This document shows, in pieces, positions 1 through 9,000 of a stretch of DNA of 50,980 nt. The stretch spans positions 1 through 50,980 of the forward strand of contig JAKBAU010000001.1 of assembly GCA_021808875.1 (NCBI GenBank), read 5' to 3'. This DNA is from Pseudomonadota bacterium. Its GTDB lineage: Bacteria; Pseudomonadota; Alphaproteobacteria; Micropepsales; Micropepsaceae. The stretch's first letter is position 1. The number at the start of each line of letters is the position of its first letter. A program made the translations under genes and the position numbers. Below the pieces are notes generated by a model that was not told the origin of the DNA, made no database searches, and was given only the letters and a program-made list of their open reading frames with translations.

Positions 1-116
1 GCGCGCACCTCGGCCTCCATCAGCCGCCCGGCGGCGAAGCTCAGCATCTCGCGCACCAGGTCGGCGTCGGCGCCCTTCTCGATCAGCTCGGCAAGGGCCA
101 TTCTCTCGTCGGTCAT
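1..116 (-). CDS. IS256-family transposase, N-terminal fragment (runs off window)
   Basis: Mutator-type (IS256) DDE transposase that would catalyse transposition of the surrounding element. Only the first 39 residues are present, starting with MTDERMALAELIEKGADA and continuing with a stretch ending in AGRLMEAEV; this opening is highly characteristic of alphaproteobacterial IS256 transposases. The ATG is at 114-116. The DDE catalytic residues lie outside the window, so I cannot tell whether the element is active. Confidence 0.8.
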   Translation of the reverse strand, partial: MTDERMALAELIEKGADADLVREMLSFAAGRLMEAEVR

Positions 117-196
117 CGTTGTCTCCAGGGTAAGGGTTCAAGTTCGCACCTCGAACCTTACACGGAGATCGACGATGGCCACCGCAACCGCGGGGC

Positions 197-268
197 CAGC
201 GGTGGGTAAGTGGCCTGCCTGCGCCAGACTCTGGACGGTCGCTCCGGCAGGCCACTTACCCACCGCTG
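197..268. repeat. 23-bp perfect inverted repeat inside the IS256 end
   Basis: Bases 197-219 and 246-268 are exact reverse complements (arm begins CAGCGGTGGGTAAGTG), separated by 26 bases. The hairpin lies between the IS256 terminus and the transposase start. It could block transcription entering the element or be a transposase-binding feature; its function is inferred only. Confidence 0.8.
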
Positions 269-925
269 CTACACCACGGGCTGGGACACGGCCTGAGAAT
301 ATTCGTGGGTTTGCGATGAGAGTTTTTTGGTCTCACTGCGCACCCCTTCACTAATCTGGGAATAGCGCTCTGCCATTTTTTCAGAAGTCACAAAACTCCC
401 AACCACATTCTTCAAGGCGTTCTCTGCGGCGTTTTGCAATGCACTTTCAATGGTGCTGCCCATGCCGTCCGCCATCATGGTTTGGATTTTTTTGCCATCA
501 GGCGTCGTGGCGTAAACAGCGGAAGGAGCCGCAGACGCAGAGACAGCGGCGGTTGTCATAGCAGTTTGAGAGGTATCAAAGGCAGTACCACCTGCTCTCG
601 GCTGACCGGCAAGCGCTGCCAAGCGTTGGTTGTAGGCGTCGGATACGCATTTGGCCGTCTGGCACTGATTTCGGCTCGCAACCCAAGCTCGTTGATCCTG
701 TAGGAGTTGCTGCTGATTTTGTGACTGGGCACGAGCCACCGAGTATGCAGCATCCATCTTCTCATCGAGCTGGGACAGATTGGGGTCTGTGCAGATTAGC
801 GTCTCGACGATGTTCGAAGCTTTGGAGCAGTTGAAGCTTGCCGCGTTGGCTGATGGCACCGAAATCAGAGGCAACAACATCAGCCCCATTGATGCCCCAA
901 TAAGTGCAGGCAGCTTAGCAGGCAT
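269..925 (-). CDS. LprI/DUF1311-family secreted protein, 3' end replaced by IS256
   Basis: A secreted protein of 218 residues when started at 925, where GGAG lies 6 bases upstream. A signal peptide is visible (MPAKLPALIG start, hydrophobic core, cleavage near SANA|AS). The mature N-terminal ~90 residues carry the DUF1311/LprI pattern: four cysteines, an L-D-x-x-M/AY helix and the QRAWVASRNQC motif. LprI-like proteins act in the envelope, and some inhibit lysozyme. The C-terminal half is low in complexity and unrecognised. The last residues (about AVSQPVV) and the stop codon are written by the IS256 terminus, so the natural C-terminus is lost. An upstream ATG at 985 extends the frame but has no ribosome-binding site. 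Confidence 0.75.
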   Translation of the reverse strand: MPAKLPALIGASMGLMLLPLISVPSANAASFNCSKASNIVETLICTDPNLSQLDEKMDAAYSVARAQSQNQQQLLQDQRAWVASRNQCQTAKCVSDAYNQRLAALAGQPRAGGTAFDTSQTAMTTAAVSASAAPSAVYATTPDGKKIQTMMADGMGSTIESALQNAAENALKNVVGSFVTSEKMAERYSQISEGVRSETKKLSSQTHEYSQAVSQPVV

Positions 926-1014
926 CTGCATCTCCAAAAAAGTGCCAGAAAATATTTCTTTCTGCCATCGCAAGATTCTTGTCAATCGTGAAAATGCAAA
1001 GTGCCATTGTTTTA

Positions 1015-2187
1015 GGCTCTAATGGTGTTGGTTGTTGATATCCGCTATTATCGATGCCGGTGACGTAGGTAGGGCAGCATGGACGCGGCGGGGTTTGAAG
1101 GCTGGCTGAGTGTGATCGCGGCACTGACGCCGTCACAGCGGCGACAGGCTTGGCAGACGCTGGCGTTGTCCGAAGCTTCGGATCGCGAGGACATCGAGAC
1201 CGGTCCGCCGCAGGGCGTGGGCATTGTCACCGGCAGTCCGGCGGTACCGCCCGACCAGCCGCCGATCGCCTCGCCATTACCGCTGGCGCGGCCGTTGAAC
1301 CGGCTTGGGACCGACGTTGTTGCTGAACTTGGGCAACGCCGCGTGGCAAGCATCGGTTGCCCGCATTGCGACAGCCGCGATGTCGTGCGTTGGGGCAAGG
1401 CGAGCGCTCTGCCGCGCTACCGCTGTAAAGGCTGCCAGCGGACGTTCAACGGCCTGACGAAAACGCCATTGGCCGGTTTGCGAATGAAGGACAAATGGCC
1501 CGCACAGGCCGAGGCCATGATCGACGGCGTCAGCATCGCCAAGGCTGCGAAACGATGCGACGTAGACTACACAACGGCGTTTCGCTGGAGACATCGGTTT
1601 CTGGCGTCTCTGGCTGGTGACAAGCCCGAAGCGTTGTCGGGGATCGTCGAAGGCGACGAAACCTTCATTTTGGAATCGTTCAAAGGCAAGCGCTCCGGCA
1701 TGCCACGCAAGGCTCGCAAGAGAGGCGGCAAATCCGCCAAACGCGGGATTTCCGCCGAACAGATTCCGGTTATCGTGGCACGAGACCGTTATGGCGCGAC
1801 CACGGATGCGGTGCTGCCGAGACTGAACCGCGTATCGATTACAGCCGCGCTTGGCGGGATCGTCACGTCAGCCAACGAATTCTGTTGCGATGGTGGCACC
1901 GCGATCGTTGCCTTTGCCCGTAGCGCTGGCATCCCGACGCACATCCTGCCAATGCCCGGCAAGCCCAACCCTCGAGCGCCCGATTTTCACATCAACAGCG
2001 TCAATGCCTACCACAGCCGCCTCAAGGAATGGCTGCGTCCCTTCCATGGCGTCGCGACGAAAAACCTGCCCAATTACCTTGGCTGGAGACGTACTCTGGA
2101 GGCATTGGGCCAAAAGATCATGCCCGACGATTTCATCTTCGGGGCTATCGGATTTGGCCCATATCAACAATCAACGCCATAAGAGCC
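1015..2187 (+). mobile_element. Complete IS1595-family insertion sequence
   Basis: A 1,173-bp element with 26-bp imperfect terminal inverted repeats at 1015-1040 and 2162-2187. Both begin GGCTCT[A/T]ATGG and end GTTGTTGATA or ATTGTTGATA. One transposase ORF fills the interior and its stop codon lies in the right repeat. The flanking 8-mers (TTGTTTTA on the left, AAAATATA on the right) differ, so no target duplication remains. A 48-bp piece of this element recurs at 32790-32837. Confidence 0.9.
1079..2182 (+). CDS. IS1595-family (ISXO2-like) transposase
   Basis: The transposase moves the surrounding IS1595 element. It has 367 residues and looks intact. A zinc ribbon is formed by C94, C97, C116 and C119. 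An ISXO2-like catalytic domain follows with D193 (EGDETF), D271 (CDGG) and N306 in HINSVNAYHSRLKEW, which is the DDN/E pattern of this family, and then the conserved LPNYLGWRR. The ATG at 1079 follows the left terminal repeat by 38 bases. The ~70 residues before the zinc ribbon are unrecognised. An uninterrupted frame and clear end repeats suggest it could still be mobile. Confidence 0.92.
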   Translation: MDAAGFEGWLSVIAALTPSQRRQAWQTLALSEASDREDIETGPPQGVGIVTGSPAVPPDQPPIASPLPLARPLNRLGTDVVAELGQRRVASIGCPHCDSRDVVRWGKASALPRYRCKGCQRTFNGLTKTPLAGLRMKDKWPAQAEAMIDGVSIAKAAKRCDVDYTTAFRWRHRFLASLAGDKPEALSGIVEGDETFILESFKGKRSGMPRKARKRGGKSAKRGISAEQIPVIVARDRYGATTDAVLPRLNRVSITAALGGIVTSANEFCCDGGTAIVAFARSAGIPTHILPMPGKPNPRAPDFHINSVNAYHSRLKEWLRPFHGVATKNLPNYLGWRRTLEALGQKIMPDDFIFGAIGFGPYQQSTP

Positions 2188-2438
2188 AAAATATATGTCG
2201 CATGAGCGTGCAAGGCAAGAAAGAAAAGGCGTTCGTCGAAGCAAAGATGTTGACGTTACTTTGTTGACGACACGTCTCTGTACACGCGCTCGCCGTCGCT
2301 CGATGCCGCCAGTAGCTCAATCTGCCGACAACAAGGAATCCCTCGCTGCCTGACCACCCACCGCCAGTCACGCCCAATGAATTCGCTGGCGTCGGATTCA
2401 ACACGGAAATCCGGTTCGGGCGTCGGCGGGCCACCGGA
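2188..2438. other. Intergenic stretch right of IS1595
   Basis: This holds no convincing gene. A 21-codon ORF starts ATGAGCGTGCAAGGCAAG near 2202 but has no recognisable product. It is probably flanking DNA left after IS insertion and rearrangement. Confidence 0.4.
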
Positions 2439-3590
2439 TCAGGGCGGCGGTGGGACCGCCGCGCCCTCGGCGAGCCCGTAATCGCTTGGGTCTTTGCCGT
2501 CTGCCTCACATGCTTCGGAAACGAGATGCCTTAGCGTTTCGCGCTCATCATTATCGAGGCGCTTTACGCCGATACCCAGTGCTCTCTTCCATCGCTCACC
2601 ACGATCCCAAGCTTCCATCCACGCGAAGCCAACATCGATGCCACGGCCCTCGATGTTGAGTGCTTGAATAAGCGCACCCGCCTGCATAGCGTCTTTTCTC
2701 CCCTTCGACCTGCCGTTATCGTCGTCCTTCCGGTGTGTGGCCACGATGAGTTTGTGAATGGCATATCGCTCCGGGGCGGGCACAGAAACAACAATGCCAT
2801 CCCTGTGCAACAACACCGAACGCACTGGTTGATAGATCAAATAATCCAGAAAGCACATAGGCTCGGCACCGGCCCCACCAAGCGCGGGCATTTTGGTGGG
2901 TTTGCCCTGGTAATCATCAGACCCCCGGTTTGGAACGAGGAATTCCACATAGAATTTGTCTGCGTTTCTGTATTTGGTACCAATCACTGGGTGTTCGATG
3001 TGCGGCACTTCGCGAAATGTCGGATCTACCGTTTGGAGCACATCAAGCATGGGGGGTGTTGAGTCACCAGCCAAAATTGAGATGGAGTGAAACTGGGCGA
3101 AATCAGCATCCCCGGTTAAAGATAACGCTTTAGGGACCAGGACACCCAAGTATCCAGAATAGCTCTGAAAGGCGACGCTGCCGATCAAGACGCTGCGAAG
3201 TCTGAAGATACCAGCCCGGGCAAGAGCACCGACCACTTCTCCGACCCGCCCGGTTGGAGCTGGTAAACCAGCACTCCTAAGCGAAGCCACCATCTTGCGT
3301 CGCGCTTGGTAGTCGGCCTTTATCCCGGCAAATGTCTCCACCCGAGCGGTGATTTCAGGGTCGTCAAAAGGGCCGACATACATTTGCGGCCGGGTGGGCT
3401 TGCCGTTCGGCACCGTCGCTGGCTTATACCCGACATAGTACCAGTAGGAACGCCCATTCGATTCCAGTAGCCTGAAGCTCCCATTTTCAGGAAACTGTGC
3501 ACTGAAATCGGCATCCATGCCGCGAGCGACCAATTCGGCAAACATCGTCTGATGGATAAGGGGAAGGCGTTTCACGTCGCGAATGGCCAT
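2439..3590 (-). CDS. GSU2403-family nucleotidyltransferase-fold protein
   Basis: A 383-residue protein of the GSU2403 nucleotidyltransferase family, related to AbiEii/MenA-type toxins. The nucleotidyltransferase signature is visible as G137-S138 in VLIGSVAFQSY followed by D161 and D163 in LTGDADFAQ. The helical C-terminal part has a conserved-looking PERYAIHKLIV segment. Such enzymes transfer nucleotides to RNA or protein, and several relatives work in toxin-antitoxin or abortive-infection systems; the substrate here is unknown. The ATG at 3590 has AGGA 7 bases upstream, immediately beside a 33-bp palindrome, so expression could be controlled at the ribosome-binding site. No partner antitoxin gene is adjacent. 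Confidence 0.75.
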   Translation of the reverse strand: MAIRDVKRLPLIHQTMFAELVARGMDADFSAQFPENGSFRLLESNGRSYWYYVGYKPATVPNGKPTRPQMYVGPFDDPEITARVETFAGIKADYQARRKMVASLRSAGLPAPTGRVGEVVGALARAGIFRLRSVLIGSVAFQSYSGYLGVLVPKALSLTGDADFAQFHSISILAGDSTPPMLDVLQTVDPTFREVPHIEHPVIGTKYRNADKFYVEFLVPNRGSDDYQGKPTKMPALGGAGAEPMCFLDYLIYQPVRSVLLHRDGIVVSVPAPERYAIHKLIVATHRKDDDNGRSKGRKDAMQAGALIQALNIEGRGIDVGFAWMEAWDRGERWKRALGIGVKRLDNDERETLRHLVSEACEADGKDPSDYGLAEGAAVPPPP

Positions 3591-3600
3591 GTGTTATCCT

Positions 3601-3633
3601 CACTATCTACGTTATCGGGTTTCGTAGATAGTG
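3601..3633. repeat. 33-bp palindromic unit A upstream of the nucleotidyltransferase gene
   Basis: The arms CACTATCTACG and CGTAGATAGTG are exact complements around an 11-base centre. The unit ends directly against the AGGA ribosome-binding site (3597-3600) of the gene starting at 3590, which fits an operator or an RNA hairpin that hides the site. Confidence 0.85.
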
Positions 3634-3658
3634 GGCCAGTCACGGACCGGGTAACCCT

Positions 3659-3691
3659 AACTATCTACGAAACTCGATAACGTAGATAGTG
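3659..3691. repeat. 33-bp palindromic unit B, inverted copy of unit A
   Basis: The sequence is the reverse complement of unit A except for two bases (AACTATCTACG start and a CTCG centre). It lies 25 bases beyond unit A in inverted orientation, so the pair forms nested palindromes. Confidence 0.85.
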
Positions 3692-4012
3692 GCGCCTAAG
3701 CTGGCCTAAATCAAGGACGCTGAACGTTTGAAACCCAGCCAATGTTACCAATGTCAATCGGGTTGAGGGGCATTCTCGCACAGTGCGATTTCAGCCAGCC
3801 AGTGTGGGGCTGCCGCTGGCAATGGTCATCATCAGGCTGGCAAGCAGCGCGCCGGTGCCGCCGGAGAGCAACATCAGGCCGCCGGTGCGAAAGTCAGTCA
3901 CCTGTGGCATGATTCAGCACCGCAAGCTCGAGAGTGGCCTTCGGTGCCTCAAGACTGCCTAAAATTAGGGTGGTGCCGCGCATAGCGTTCGTGGTCCTCC
4001 ACCATCCATGGG
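3692..4012. other. No recognisable intact gene
   Basis: This stretch contains a 39-codon minus-strand ORF (3791-3910) whose product would include one hydrophobic segment (GGLMLLSGGTGALLASLMM) and matches nothing I know. The rest has no supportable feature. It is probably residue of element decay. Confidence 0.3.
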
Positions 4013-4300
4013 CAGGGCAGTTCAAGGCTTCCAAAAGCCCGGGCTGCGTCCCGGTCGCTGGCTTGCCGCCACCCCTCGCTGTCGGCAAACCCGCAGGCTG
4101 GACAACACCGCGCCCGAACACAGGTCTGCCAGACCGCGATCGATCATACTGCGCGCAATCCCCGTCGCACGCGATACCGCAACGATCCCACCGTGTCCGG
4201 CCGCACGCGCCTCACTGGCCGCGAACAATTGGCGCTCTTTTTCGTCCAGAACGGGCTTGAGCGCCTCGAAGCGAGCCCTGATGGCGGCGCCGTCAATCAC
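4013..4300 (-). pseudogene. ISAzo13-family transposase remnant, frameshifted
   Basis: Reading from 4300, the first ~60 residues (AAIRARFEALKPVLDEKER, then GGIVAVSRATGIARS) match the ISAzo13 transposase N-terminus with its helix-turn-helix. Around 4100 the homologous text moves to another frame (RGGGKPATGTQPGLLEAL) and then stops. Neither the catalytic domain nor the element ends are present, so this is a dead scrap. Confidence 0.7.
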
Positions 4301-4420
4301 TCCGTCAAGATAAGCGCTTCAACCGCCGAGGCACGCCAATTCCCTGATTCGTTCGTTGCGTTGCGTTTTTATCCGGCTCCCGATCCTTTCCTTCCAATTT
4401 GATTGTTCTGGCTCAGGCCC

Positions 4421-6085
4421 TCAGGCGGCCTCAGCGTCCACAACGCCAGGTGGCAGCAGCGCCGTCACGGTGACATTCGGCAACCCGTCCCCCGCCATGA
4501 TCTGCCCAAGGTTCGACCTGAACATCTCCGCATGGGTCTCCAGCAGCCCTGGCCTGCCCGCCCGCCAGCCCGCCGTTGCCACCTTGTCGGCCAGCGGCCG
4601 GTCCAGCACCACGTATTCGACGGGTAAATCGACGGGCATCAGTCGCGCGGTCGCAAGCCGATCGGCCACCTTGATGTGGGTGGCATCCACCACGACGCGA
4701 TGCCCCGCGGCCAGACGCGCCCGCACCTCGGCCCGCAGGCGCTCGAACACCGGCGCCTGATCGCCCGCAGCTTCCATGCTGCCGAAGATCTCCTGCCGGA
4801 TCACGTCGGACGAGATGATGTCGGCCTGGTCGTAGTGGGCCTGGGCATAGGTCGACTTGCCCGCACAGGACGGCCCGACCAGCACGACCATCGTCTGCCC
4901 GCATCGCGGCCAGTCCCAGCCGGTGCTGGCCGCTGGGAAATCGGCCTCGAGCCGCTCCCAACGCTCGGAGACGCGGACGATGCGGTAGGCGTCTCCCGGG
5001 TCGGCGTGCGCCATGGCCCGGCGCAACCTGAGGCAGTCGTCCAACAGCAGGCTCTCCTCTTGCGAGATGATCTGCTCCAGCAGGCTTTTTAGGTCGAATA
5101 TCTCCAGGCGGTAGGGATCTTCATACACGTAATGGCGGTCGTGATAGGTCTTGGTGATCGGCAGTCGGGCACGCAGCGCCTCCTCGTAGCGGGCGACGAA
5201 GGCCAGCCGCACCGTGTTGAGGAACGGGAACAGGGCCCGCACCCGGGCACTCCACAGCCGCCCGTTCAGGGTCGTCCGATCCCCGGCCGCCAAGAGCACC
5301 AGCGAATGGACATGCGGCTGGCCGTCCCACACATCGACCAGACCATTGGCCCAGCTCGGTGTCAGGCCGGTGTATGACGCGGCGTGGGCGGCAAGTTCGC
5401 CAAGCGGCTCCAGTCGCGTCTCGATCGGCAGCCGGGTCATTGCCACCGCCAGTGGTCTATCCCAACCCGCCAGCTCGATCACCGTCTCGGTTGCGACCCG
5501 GCCCACCAGGTTGTCGTCCTGGCGTCCGCCCATCGCCTCTACAAACAGGCGTGTATCCAGCCGCGACACCATGCCGGACCAGCGCAGCGGCGCACCGCCC
5601 AGCGCGGCACGGGCGTCCCCGGGCGAAACGGATGGAGGAACGGCGAACAGGATCGTCGGCGCCCCAGGGCGATCAAGCCGCAGCCGGTCGGCGCGGAAGG
5701 CGCGCAGGAACAAGCTCCAATCGCGCCAGTCTCCGATCGATGCTCCGTGCACGATCAGGACCGCGTCGGCGAGCGCAGGTTCGTCAAGGAACTGCCCGAT
5801 AACCCGCAGCCCCGAGGTCTCCAGCCCTGCGGCCGTCGCCAGGAGCCGGACAGGAGAACGCCCACGCAGCCCGGCAGAGGCATCCACCAAGACCGGATGC
5901 GACGACGCCTGCTCGTCCAGGCGCTCCCGGACGGCTTCGAGCCATCCCTCGGGCTCGGGCCGCGGCAGCAGTAGGCCGACCACGCCGGAGGGCTTGTTGG
6001 CCGAATCGGCAACGCGCTGGAGGAAGCGGTCGGGGCCCGGCAGGCCCCACCAGGATCTGCCCAGCCGCAGTATGTTTTCCGCCAT
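4421..6085 (-). CDS. Polynucleotide-kinase-like P-loop protein, fourth gene of the pPIWI-RE operon
   Basis: A 554-residue protein. The last ~160 residues form an AAA_33/polynucleotide-kinase-like P-loop domain: Walker A GPSCAGKST with K410, then DIISSDVIRQE, and VVVDATHIK with D467, which is the DAT[HN] motif of Pnkp/T4 Pnk-type kinases. Such domains phosphorylate 5'-OH ends of RNA or DNA, or other small substrates. Residues 1-390 are unrecognised; they include a HVHSLVLLAAGDRTTLNG segment and a conserved-looking TKTYHDRHYVYEDPYRLE. The ATG (6085-6083) overlaps the TGA of the upstream 3,250-residue gene by one base, so it is translationally coupled to it. A role in processing guide or target ends is my inference. 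A nucleotide-sensing toxin kinase is an alternative. Confidence 0.75.
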   Translation of the reverse strand: MAENILRLGRSWWGLPGPDRFLQRVADSANKPSGVVGLLLPRPEPEGWLEAVRERLDEQASSHPVLVDASAGLRGRSPVRLLATAAGLETSGLRVIGQFLDEPALADAVLIVHGASIGDWRDWSLFLRAFRADRLRLDRPGAPTILFAVPPSVSPGDARAALGGAPLRWSGMVSRLDTRLFVEAMGGRQDDNLVGRVATETVIELAGWDRPLAVAMTRLPIETRLEPLGELAAHAASYTGLTPSWANGLVDVWDGQPHVHSLVLLAAGDRTTLNGRLWSARVRALFPFLNTVRLAFVARYEEALRARLPITKTYHDRHYVYEDPYRLEIFDLKSLLEQIISQEESLLLDDCLRLRRAMAHADPGDAYRIVRVSERWERLEADFPAASTGWDWPRCGQTMVVLVGPSCAGKSTYAQAHYDQADIISSDVIRQEIFGSMEAAGDQAPVFERLRAEVRARLAAGHRVVVDATHIKVADRLATARLMPVDLPVEYVVLDRPLADKVATAGWRAGRPGLLETHAEMFRSNLGQIMAGDGLPNVTVTALLPPGVVDAEAA

Positions 6086-9000
6086 CAGGCCACCTCGAGC
6101 CGAGCTTGGCGCTGATTGAGCGCCGCCAGCACAATCGGTGCGATGGCGTAGACCCGGTGCTCGGGATCCTCGCCGGGCCGGGCCGCCACCGGCTCCAGCA
6201 GACCCATGGTGACGCCGAACTGGATGGCCTGGGGTCCCGTGATAGCGAGACCACCCGGCGCTTCCTCAGCGCAGATCCGGATCTCCTCAGTCCCGATCCG
6301 CCCGTTCCCATCCGCCCATTCTGCGAGGCGGGCGAACAGGTCGGCCATGGACGCCGTCAGCCCGGCCTCGGAGAGCAGGTCTGGGATTTTGGCGATGCGC
6401 GCCTCGGTCCTTTCGAGGTGCTTGGCGAAGCGGTCGTGATTGTGCCCGCTAAAGCCGATGAACACCCAGGACATCAGGCGGTTGTAACCGCCGGTGATGT
6501 GCCGGATGTCGCGGGCGAAGCGGTCCGGTGGCAGGTTGCCCTCGCCCAGCTTGTGGCCGAGATAGGCGTCCGCCCAGGGTTGCAGAGAGACGGTCTGCAC
6601 GCCCGGCAGCTTGGCCTTCCGCGGGTTGCACGCCCACCGCAATGCATGTTCGGCGCCGCCGACGAAGACGATCCGGATCACGCCGTCCTTCACCGCCCCC
6701 TGCTTGCTTGCGACCTCGAGCCAGGCAAAGTCCCACTGCGAACGGAGATCGACCACCAGGAGTGTCGGCGCACCGGCGCGCGCCAGGGAACGGATCATCC
6801 CGGTGAACGAAGCGAGGTCGGTGAACGAGCGCACCACCACCGCCTTCTTCACCCCCTCGGGCGACAACGCCTCGGCGCCGCGCAGCGCCTCGCCGACATA
6901 GCCCACGTCCGCGAGCGTGCTGCCGAACACCACCGACAGGGCGGATGTCCCCGTCCCCAGGTCATGCTCCTGACCCCACGTCAGCGGGCATGGGTAATTC
7001 GGCTCCTCCTTCGGCAGAGACAGGGTCTTACGCATCGAGCGCGGGTCGAAGGCGGGCGGGGCCGGACGCTTCTCGAAGCTGAGCAGGCTGCTCGTCACGT
7101 GGTTCTCGTCGCCCAGCAGCCGCAGGATGGCGTGCGAGCGCAGCGCCCATGCTCCGGAGGGAGTCTGGCGCAGGACCCCGAGCCCGACCATCTCGTCGAG
7201 CAGGTCCTTGACCGTCTCGAGCGAGTTGGGGTGCTCGAAAGCCACCGGCCACCAGGTGGCCGCGCCATCCAGCACTTGGACCGCGGTCATGCCCTCGTCG
7301 GCGCGCCCGGACTGGGTGTCACGCAGGATCTGCTCGGCCACGATGCAGGTGATGAGCTCGTAGCGCGGGTCGATCTCGCGGATGGTGTAGGCAAACTTCT
7401 CCTCGATCTCCCGGCGGATATCCTCGTTCTCGATGGCATCCCGCACCTGACGGTCGGTGATCTCGCCCGTGCCGCCCCGCGTACGCCGGACGGTCGCCTC
7501 CATCAGGCTCGACAGCAGACCAGCGCAAAAGGTCTGCACCAGTACCGGGTAGTAGTTGCAGTGCGACAGGATGCGCCACACGTCGCTGCGGTTCTTGAAC
7601 TCGTAGCCGAGCGCCGCGAGCGGGCGGGTGACCAGGCGCTCCGCGTCGGGCAGCTCCTTGTCCATCAACGGACCGATGCGCTGCGGGTCCGACGCGATCT
7701 GCTTGAGCGGCGAGTTCTCGGTACGCACGATGCGGGTGACGTTGTGCAGCCCGGCCAGCACCACCTTGAAGCGCCGGAAGCTGTTGTCCATCAGCCGTTG
7801 CAGCTCGCTGAACTCAGTGAACTGCTGCTTCGAATCGCCCTCGATGAACTGGTCGGCCTCATCGAGCAGCAACAGCACGCGCCGCTTGCTGTCCTCCTCG
7901 AGCCACTTTTCGATCCGGGTGCGGAACTCGGCCCCGGTCCGGACCGGGGTGCCGAAGATGGCGGTCAGGTCGCGCGACGCCGCCTCCCAAATCGGATTCT
8001 GGGCCGCACCACCGTCGCGGATGTTGGCATAGCCCACGACCGTGCTGCCGCCGTTCTCGGTGTCGGAGTGCTGGGCGCGGATATGCCGCAGCAGCGCCGT
8101 CTTGCCGAGCCTGCGGCCGCCATAGACGATGCAGCTTCCCATGCGATCCACGATCTTGCGGATCTCGGTCTCGCGGCCGAAGAACATCTCTGGCGGCACC
8201 GGCGAGTTGCCGTAGTCCTTGTAGGGGGCGGCGAACGAGAAGGGCTGGGTGCACTCGATGAGCGTGAGTGGGCGGAACTCGGCCTCGCTCAGCGCATAGA
8301 ACAGCACCGCCTCGTCGAGCACCAGGACCCGCCTATTGTGCTCCAGGCAGGACTTTTGCAACTGGAGGCGGCGCTCCGAGTCGATAACCGAGGTCACCAC
8401 CACCATCGTGCCGAAGGTGCCAGCGTCGCGGCACAGCGCCGCCATCTCACCATCACTGGGCAGCTTGGGCGCGATCGCGATTCGGTAGCTGAACCCGACC
8501 AGGCTGCCGAAGTCGGGGAGCAGCAGGCTGGCCTTGTCCTGGGGAAGGCTGAGCCGCATCTCCGCCACATAGGTCTTGGGCGGCAGCTTTGGGCCGTTCG
8601 TCGCGGGCGACAGCACCACCGGCGACATGCGGGCGGCCGTGAACAGCCGATCGAGCAAAGGCTGTACCGCCTGAGCCTGATCGCCCCGCTCGACCCTCCG
8701 GCGCAGGTCGCGCCAGACGTCGAGCCGCTCCACGGCCTCCGCACGCGATGCGGCCGGAATATGCGAGTAGGGCAGCCCGGGAAGGTCGGTTCCCGTCTCG
8801 ATCGCGCGCTTGACCTCGTCCAGGCTGCTTTTGCCGAGCTTCACCAGTGCATCGGGAACCACAGGAAAGAAGGCGTGGTAGCGCCGGTTCCCGGATGCAC
8901 GCTCGGGCAGCGCGCCGCCTTCTTCCAGGAAGCCTACATATTCGCCCGCGGTTACCAAGTCGTCGGACGACGCAATGAGCCCGCGGACACGGTCGATGTC

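Larger units (their letters stand above)
1..292 (-). mobile_element. Terminal part of an IS256-family insertion sequence
   Basis: This is one end of an IS256-type element that continues beyond the left edge of the window. It holds the first 39 codons of a transposase reading leftward and about 175 bases of end sequence. Read inward from about base 292, the end has a GTGTCCCA stretch followed by GGTGTAG, which I recognise from IS256-family termini. The exact boundary is approximate because the other end and its target duplication are not visible. The element lies at the 3' end of the LprI-like gene. Confidence 0.7.
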
